From Lumnitzera littorea (Eukaryota; Streptophyta; Magnoliopsida; Myrtales; Combretaceae): a DNA stretch of 64,000 bases. Shown here piece after piece: positions 59,181-64,000 of this stretch (positions are counted from its first letter, which is position 1; each line of letters starts with the position of its first letter). The stretch covers positions 81,232,551-81,296,550 of the forward strand of contig JAMXBB010000011.1 of the NCBI GenBank assembly GCA_024138015.1, given 5' to 3'. A program made the position numbers and the translations under genes. Below the pieces are notes generated by a model. That model was not told where the DNA came from. It searched no databases and saw only the letters and a program-made list of their open reading frames with translations.

Positions 59181-61028
59181 TGGATATGTGATGTTGGTAT
59201 TTGTATAATATGAATCGGGTTCAAGTGCCATTAGGACTTGAGAAGTTCAAACACTTTGGATGCAGTTGGAGTTTATTATATGTTCTGAACATGACCTCCG
59301 ATTCAATAGAGAAAGAACTGTTCACATATCAAGACAAAAGTATTTAAAAAGTCTATAATTAAGAGAATAAAAAAGGAATATACGTATGAAATTCACTTTT
59401 AAAAACGATACTTTCGTACTATACCTGCTATATTTAAGTTTAACAAAAAATAACGTTAGGTTTTGCAATAATTTTGGAAGTCTGCACGATGAAATGAAAT
59501 TAAATCCAAAGAAGATGTTAGCAAAAGTATTGGTGCATATTGTTTGTTTGCTTTGATTCATTCTTTAGGCAAGTCATTTGCAAGTGATGGACCCAGTCCA
59601 TGAAGGATGGGCCTGGTGTGGTTTCTTCAGTTTTTATCAAATACTAATCCTTTTGATGTCTGAGGAATATTATAGAGGGGAAAGCCTTCACTATGTCACA
59701 AGCTTCCACAAGTGTTGGCAGCCAATACGTGGCCACGATCACATAACTAGTTTCCATATTAAAAAATAAAATGGAAAAGGAAAAAAAATCATCAAACTAG
59801 CATTGTTTTCTATTCAATCTCTGAACTTATAATGAATTTGATCAAAATCTCCTAATGGGCTTGTACTTTTTAAAATAGATGCAAAAGTCACTGAACTTTT
59901 CCGTAAAAACTTCAATGCTGTGGCATTTAAAATAATATCTCATGATTTGATTTTTCTACTTGTAATATCAAGAATCCCTTGGCTAGCTATAATTGTTTTC
60001 TTATAGACGTTCATGATCGAGTGTACGGGAGTATACTTGTGGACCGGGTCGAATTGACTCGGAGTCATCAATTCATAGATTGAATTTCTTTTGAATTGTG
60101 ATAAATCCGATTAATCACAGTTTTAAGCCGATCTAAGTAGTTTGATGGTTTAAGAACTGATTTATTAGACTTTGAAATGTTTTTCTTAATATTTAATTTT
60201 TATATTAATTTTAATAATTTATAATTTTTTATTAATTTTTAATTTGATGTGGTTCTAACTTTTATGTGTTTTTTCCTAAAACATGGCCTCTTTTCTCTCT
60301 TTTTTTTCAAATTATATTAATTCATTAATAATTTCTTATTTTTTTTTATTAAATTTCAACTTAATATGATTCCAACTTTTTTGTTATTTTTCCTCTCAAA
60401 TTTTATTTTTTTCTTATATTTAAATTCTTAACATTTAACAAGGTTTATAAAAAAGAATTTACTTTAACTTAAATTAAATTTTCCATATATCTTTAATGTA
60501 TAATCGACTTATGATTAGTCTTCTATCATTAATTTGATAATATTATTTTTAGAAAATTATTATTTACTATCGTAAATAAGTTAGCTTGATATACCATGAC
60601 TTAATGAATATCATCTAATTATTTTTTTTCGATTTAATGGCCTCATTTTTCTCTCTCTCTTTCTTTTTCTTTTTAAGAGGGTAAACCGGCTAGGTTGACC
60701 TGCTAATTCAATGGCAGGCTGGCCCAATAATTCACTACTTGCTGATTTGGGCCCAATTAGTTCATGATTCGAAATCAACCCTTATACAGATCTATTTAGG
60801 GGAACTATGGGTACGAGGTCATTATGTGTGTTGATCTTGGTCATATTTACTAACCTATGGAATTGGACTTAAGAAAGTTACATATGAAAGCAAGTTAATG
60901 GGTGACTAGATACTATCAGTAGTTTAAGGAATGTTGCATCTAAGCATCATCGATTCCTTTACTAATAAACCAGTATAATAAAACTTTAAAACTAAGATCA
61001 TCATGTACTTAATGCATAGGCTATCATG
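59181..61028. other. AT-rich stretch with degenerate repeats
   Basis: 60,020-60,180 and 60,690-60,790 have the GGGTCGAATTG / GGCCCAATAATTCA wording of degenerate MITE-like repeats. No gene is supported. Confidence 0.35.
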
Positions 61029-61213
61029 TTTTGATGTTAGTAAATCTTGACTCACTTGAGAGCTATTATGGAGTCAATTATTATGTATACCCTAAAGCAT
61101 TCCTATGTGGTGAGTATGGCTGCTATATTTTGATGTTAGTAAATCTTGACTCATTAGAGAGCTACAGTTGAGTTAATTATTATGTATGTGCATTCTTATG
61201 TGGTGATGACTAG
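61029..61213. repeat. 99-bp tandem duplication
   Basis: TTTTGATGTTAGTAAATCTT at 61,029 recurs at 61,128 and the copies run parallel through GAGAGCTA, AATTATTATGTAT and CTATGTGGTGA. Confidence 0.85.
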
Positions 61214-61235
61214 TCAAAGCATAATCCATTTACTA

Positions 61236-61620
61236 TCAAGAAATGTAATGCTTATCCTTGCTACTCTTATTATGCCCTAACTTACTATTATCTAGTCCTA
61301 ATTTTTGTTGGTGTAAGAGTACTTTAAGTTTCTTTTGCCCTTCTATAGACTTAATTATCGTTTGCTTAGAGTTCTTCAAGCTAGATTTAGATATCAAATT
61401 TACCATTTCAAGTTCCCTTGATAAGAACACTATCATTTTTAGCTTCCTTCCATTCACTTTTTATTTTAAAAAACTTTCTCCTTTAATGTCTTATTTATTT
61501 GTTTCAATTTTTCATTTTCATTCAACTCATCAAATTTATTTTTCATCAAGTTCATTTCCAACATCTTTCACATATTTTCAATTAAATTGTTTTACTTATG
61601 AGTTCCGTACAATTCATTGC
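61236..61620 (-). pseudogene. Copia (SIRE-type) gag fragment
   Basis: The minus strand reads a helical Lys/Glu-rich stretch (LMKNKFDELNENEKLKQINK) and, after stops, LKMIVFLSRELEMVNLISKS, then LLHQQKLGLDNSKLGHNKSS. The coiled-coil followed by a K-x-GLGY-like motif resembles the end of gag in SIRE/Maximus copia elements. A fragment only. Confidence 0.45.
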
Positions 61621-61754
61621 AAAATTTATCGTATACGCATGTTGATAAGCTTTTAGGGACATCTGCCCTGAGGCCTCAAATTAACCGATCTTAGACTTGG
61701 GGTAAGCTCTAATAAGTCCATCTAGAGATATCTTAACCTCATCTCCTAATGCAT

Positions 61755-62483
61755 ATTGTAACCAAGAGTAGACAAGGCCGATAGTAGGGATGAGTTCAGG
61801 CTTACCGAAAGCTTGAAAAGATGATAGGGAATGTGTGAAAGAACAAAGATGTGAATGAAAAGTAAGCAAAAACCCATGAGCAATTCTAGAAGATATGACA
61901 CATCAATGAAACTTTCAAGGATTCACGGCACAACTCAATATGATATACGAATTAGTCCGGTGAGACTACTCATCACCTAGCCTTACTTAAGGGTTAGGAT
62001 AAAAGTAAAATGATTGTAAACAATCAGTGTTTACAGGAAGAAGAATATTTAGTGTATTAATGATAATCTGATCATTCTAGCTACAAGTATAAGGGTATTT
62101 ATACTTAATTAGTTAGGGTAACTTGCCTAAAAGGGGAAAAGACAAAAAGGGTATCTCTTAAAGAAGTAATGCCAAAGAATACAAAGGGTAAAAATAAATA
62201 TTCAAGAAAAAAAAAACAATAATTCGTGTAATAGATTCTATATGTGGTCTTGTATACGTGGCGAAGATGTATTGGTGATGTCGTTGGAGAATGTAACCAA
62301 AGGAGTATAATCAAATTGCTTATCCGGACAAGGGTAACTGAGGATTAGTTTGGGGTTCCTCTCTCAGCCTCTCAGCAAGAGTGATGTCGAGCAAGAATGA
62401 TGTTGAGTAAGTGATCAATTTGAACATGAGTGAGTAAGTGCGCAAGGTTTAGTAGATGTTTCGGCATTCTTTTATTCGGCACA
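61755..62483 (-). repeat. 3' LTR of the right-hand gypsy element
   Basis: Similar to the LTR at 4451-5137 along its length (GTAAGCAAAAAC, CTTACTTAAGGG, TATAAGGGTATTTATACTT, TTAGGGTAACTTGCCTAAAA). The right end at ATTCGGCACA is set by the start of the integrase tail; the left end near ATTGTAACC is approximate. Confidence 0.65.
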
Positions 62484-64000
62484 TAATCTCCAAGAAATGG
62501 GTAGTCATTCAGCTCGGCATGTAGAATAGCTCGGCAAAGAGATACTCGACTTCGGTAGGAGTCGATTAGAGTAGGAGGATTTCCTTTACCAACCTCTCTA
62601 GTCCTTGGGCTTGGCTGTGGGTCAAAGGCTTAGTAACTTGATTCTTATCATTCTTTCTAAGTTGATTTGGATTTGGAATCAAATTCGAATGGTCTTTAAT
62701 TAGTTCTCCATCAAGGTGATATAGACTAAGGTCAACAATGTTAAAGGTGTTAGAAACTCCATAGTCTTCAGGCAATTCTAACCTGTAGGCATTGTCATCG
62801 ATCTTCTGGAGGATTCTGAAAGATCCCTTAGCTTTTGCATATAGCTTGCTTCTCCTTTTACTAGGAAACCTTTCCTTGCTGACGTGAAGTTACACTAAGT
62901 CTCCTGGAAGGAATTATTTAGCCATCTTACCCTTGGCCTTCTCTCGCATTCTTTTAGCAGCCAAATCGATTTGCCGAGTGACTTTGTTACAGATGTGTTG
63001 AAGAGATTGTGCTTAGGCTCTTGTATTAAGGTCTTCTCACTCGAATACAAGGATAGGGGTGTGGTCGAGGGGTAACTCGAGATTAAAACCATAAATAACT
63101 TTGAAGGGTTTCTGCTTAGTAGTGTCATGTACGGTTCGATTATAAGCGAATTCGACTACTAACATATACAATTTCCCTTAGTGAATAGGTCGGTACACAC
63201 AATATCCCTCCTCAGAACAAGTATCCCTCCTCCATATGATACTCATCAATTGTTCTCCCATCGACATAATATGCAAGTATGATTCTAAAGTATGGATCCT
63301 TAGCTTATTGTTCCTTAATGCTTGCAAACCCAAACAATCTCGTCTATAATTCAATAAGGAATACATGTGTAATTATGTTGCTCTTTTCTTGTTTATATTT
63401 TATTACGAAATTAAATCCTTTAAGGAATTCGATTCATCTCGCTTGACACTTCGACAACTTTTTCTGACTTCCAAGGTACTTCAGGGACTTATGGTCAGTA
63501 TAGATGACAAATTCTCTCAACAGTAGATAATGCTACCATACTTATAGTGCTCAGATTAGTGCCAAGAGTTCTTTGTCATACACATTGTAGTTTAGATGAG
63601 GTCCTCCAAGCTTCTCACTATAGTAGGTAATTAGTTAGCCTTCTTATATTAGGACAACACCTATTCCAATACTTGACGTATCACATTCGAGTTCAAATAC
63701 TTTCTCGAAGTCAGGTAAAGATAGTACCGGTGTAGAGGTCAATCTTTTCTTTACCTCAGCAAAGCTACTCTCCTCCTTTTCTCCCAATTAGAAGTCGGTG
63801 TTCTTTTTTGTTAACTTAGTAAGTGGTGTAGTGAAGTGTTGAAATTCCTGATGAATCTTTTGTAGAAGGAAGCCAGTCTATAGAAACTTCTCACCTTGGC
63901 ACAAGTAGTTGGAATTGGCTACTCAACGATTGTTTGGATCTTTTCGTTGTCCACTTGTAAGCCTCCTCCACTTACTACATAGCTTAAGAATACTACTTCA
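62484..64000 (-). pseudogene. Gypsy pol fragment (RNase H and integrase), integrase core deleted
   Basis: From right to left on the minus strand: the RT/RNase H junction (63,900-64,000, matching 1681-1770), RNase H (about 63,420-63,700), and a remnant of the integrase finger region up to about 63,190. The sequence then jumps to the part matching 345 and lower in the left element (NPSKLFMVLI at about 63,100) and ends with DYGVSNTFNIVDLSLYHLDG and NQVTKPLTHSQAQGLERL at 62,566-62,775. Compared with the left copy about 600 bp is missing, covering the whole DDE catalytic core. The element continues past the window end. Confidence 0.8.

Noticed and set aside
61258..61656. 132-codon plus-strand frame rich in Phe, Leu and Ser
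   Set aside because: It is the antisense of a Lys/Glu/Asn-rich copia gag fragment on the minus strand, which explains its hydrophobic composition.
1..64000. CRISPR arrays, tRNA/rRNA genes, bacterial operons or organelle inserts
   Set aside because: No regularly spaced short repeats, no cloverleaf-like sequence and no organelle gene was recognised in either strand; all tandem repeats seen are two-copy duplications or microsatellites.

Overview
This window looks like intergenic DNA with a few genes from a flowering plant, most likely a eudicot. It is AT-rich, filled with Ty3/gypsy and Ty1/copia retrotransposon debris, and its only well-preserved gene has plant-type GT-AG introns and encodes a plant ERD4/CSC1-like (OSCA) protein. 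The species cannot be named from sequence alone. I see no CRISPR array, tRNA, rRNA or bacterial feature.

Layout. 1-5.4 kb: a decayed Ty3/gypsy element on the minus strand, cut by the left window edge, whose 5' LTR is followed by the integrase tail of a second copy of the same family. 5.5-9.05 kb: first copy of a long AT-rich non-coding repeat ('family X'; an inverted copy lies at 41.2-44.9 kb and a direct copy at 54.7-57.6 kb). 9.2-11.2 kb: a broken plant mobile domain (PMD) gene with an internal 283-bp tandem duplication. 13.7-14.7 kb: LTR remnants. 14.8-32.8 kb: three tandem units, each derived from a major-latex-protein-like (MLP, Bet v 1 superfamily) gene on the minus strand, all broken. 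The third still has exon 1 (with a nonsense codon), and its exon 2 is split by a complete 4.9-kb Ty1/copia element with a perfect 5-bp target duplication; an LTR-like insertion also interrupts its upstream flank.

34.7-39.2 kb: five exons of an ERD4-like (OSCA3-type) membrane protein, minus strand, with open frames and clean splice sites, but without the N-terminal exon. A SIRE-like copia LTR starts about 130 bp upstream of the first visible exon, and no exon encoding the N terminus is visible further upstream in the window.

39.4-64 kb: repeats, solo-LTR-like remnants, and a compact 1.43-kb non-autonomous LTR element with exact ATATC target duplications (50,982-52,408). There are also two short islands of ordinary base composition (49.86-50.2 and 53.2-53.65 kb); the first carries four ACGT-core (ABRE/G-box-like) sites. 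At the right edge lies a second gypsy copy of the same family as at the left edge, lacking the integrase catalytic core.

I did not find a convincing new biological system. The most useful observations are the MLP graveyard with its nested insertions, the ERD4 gene missing its 5' exon, the small LTR element with exact boundaries, and the two-sided gypsy LTR.
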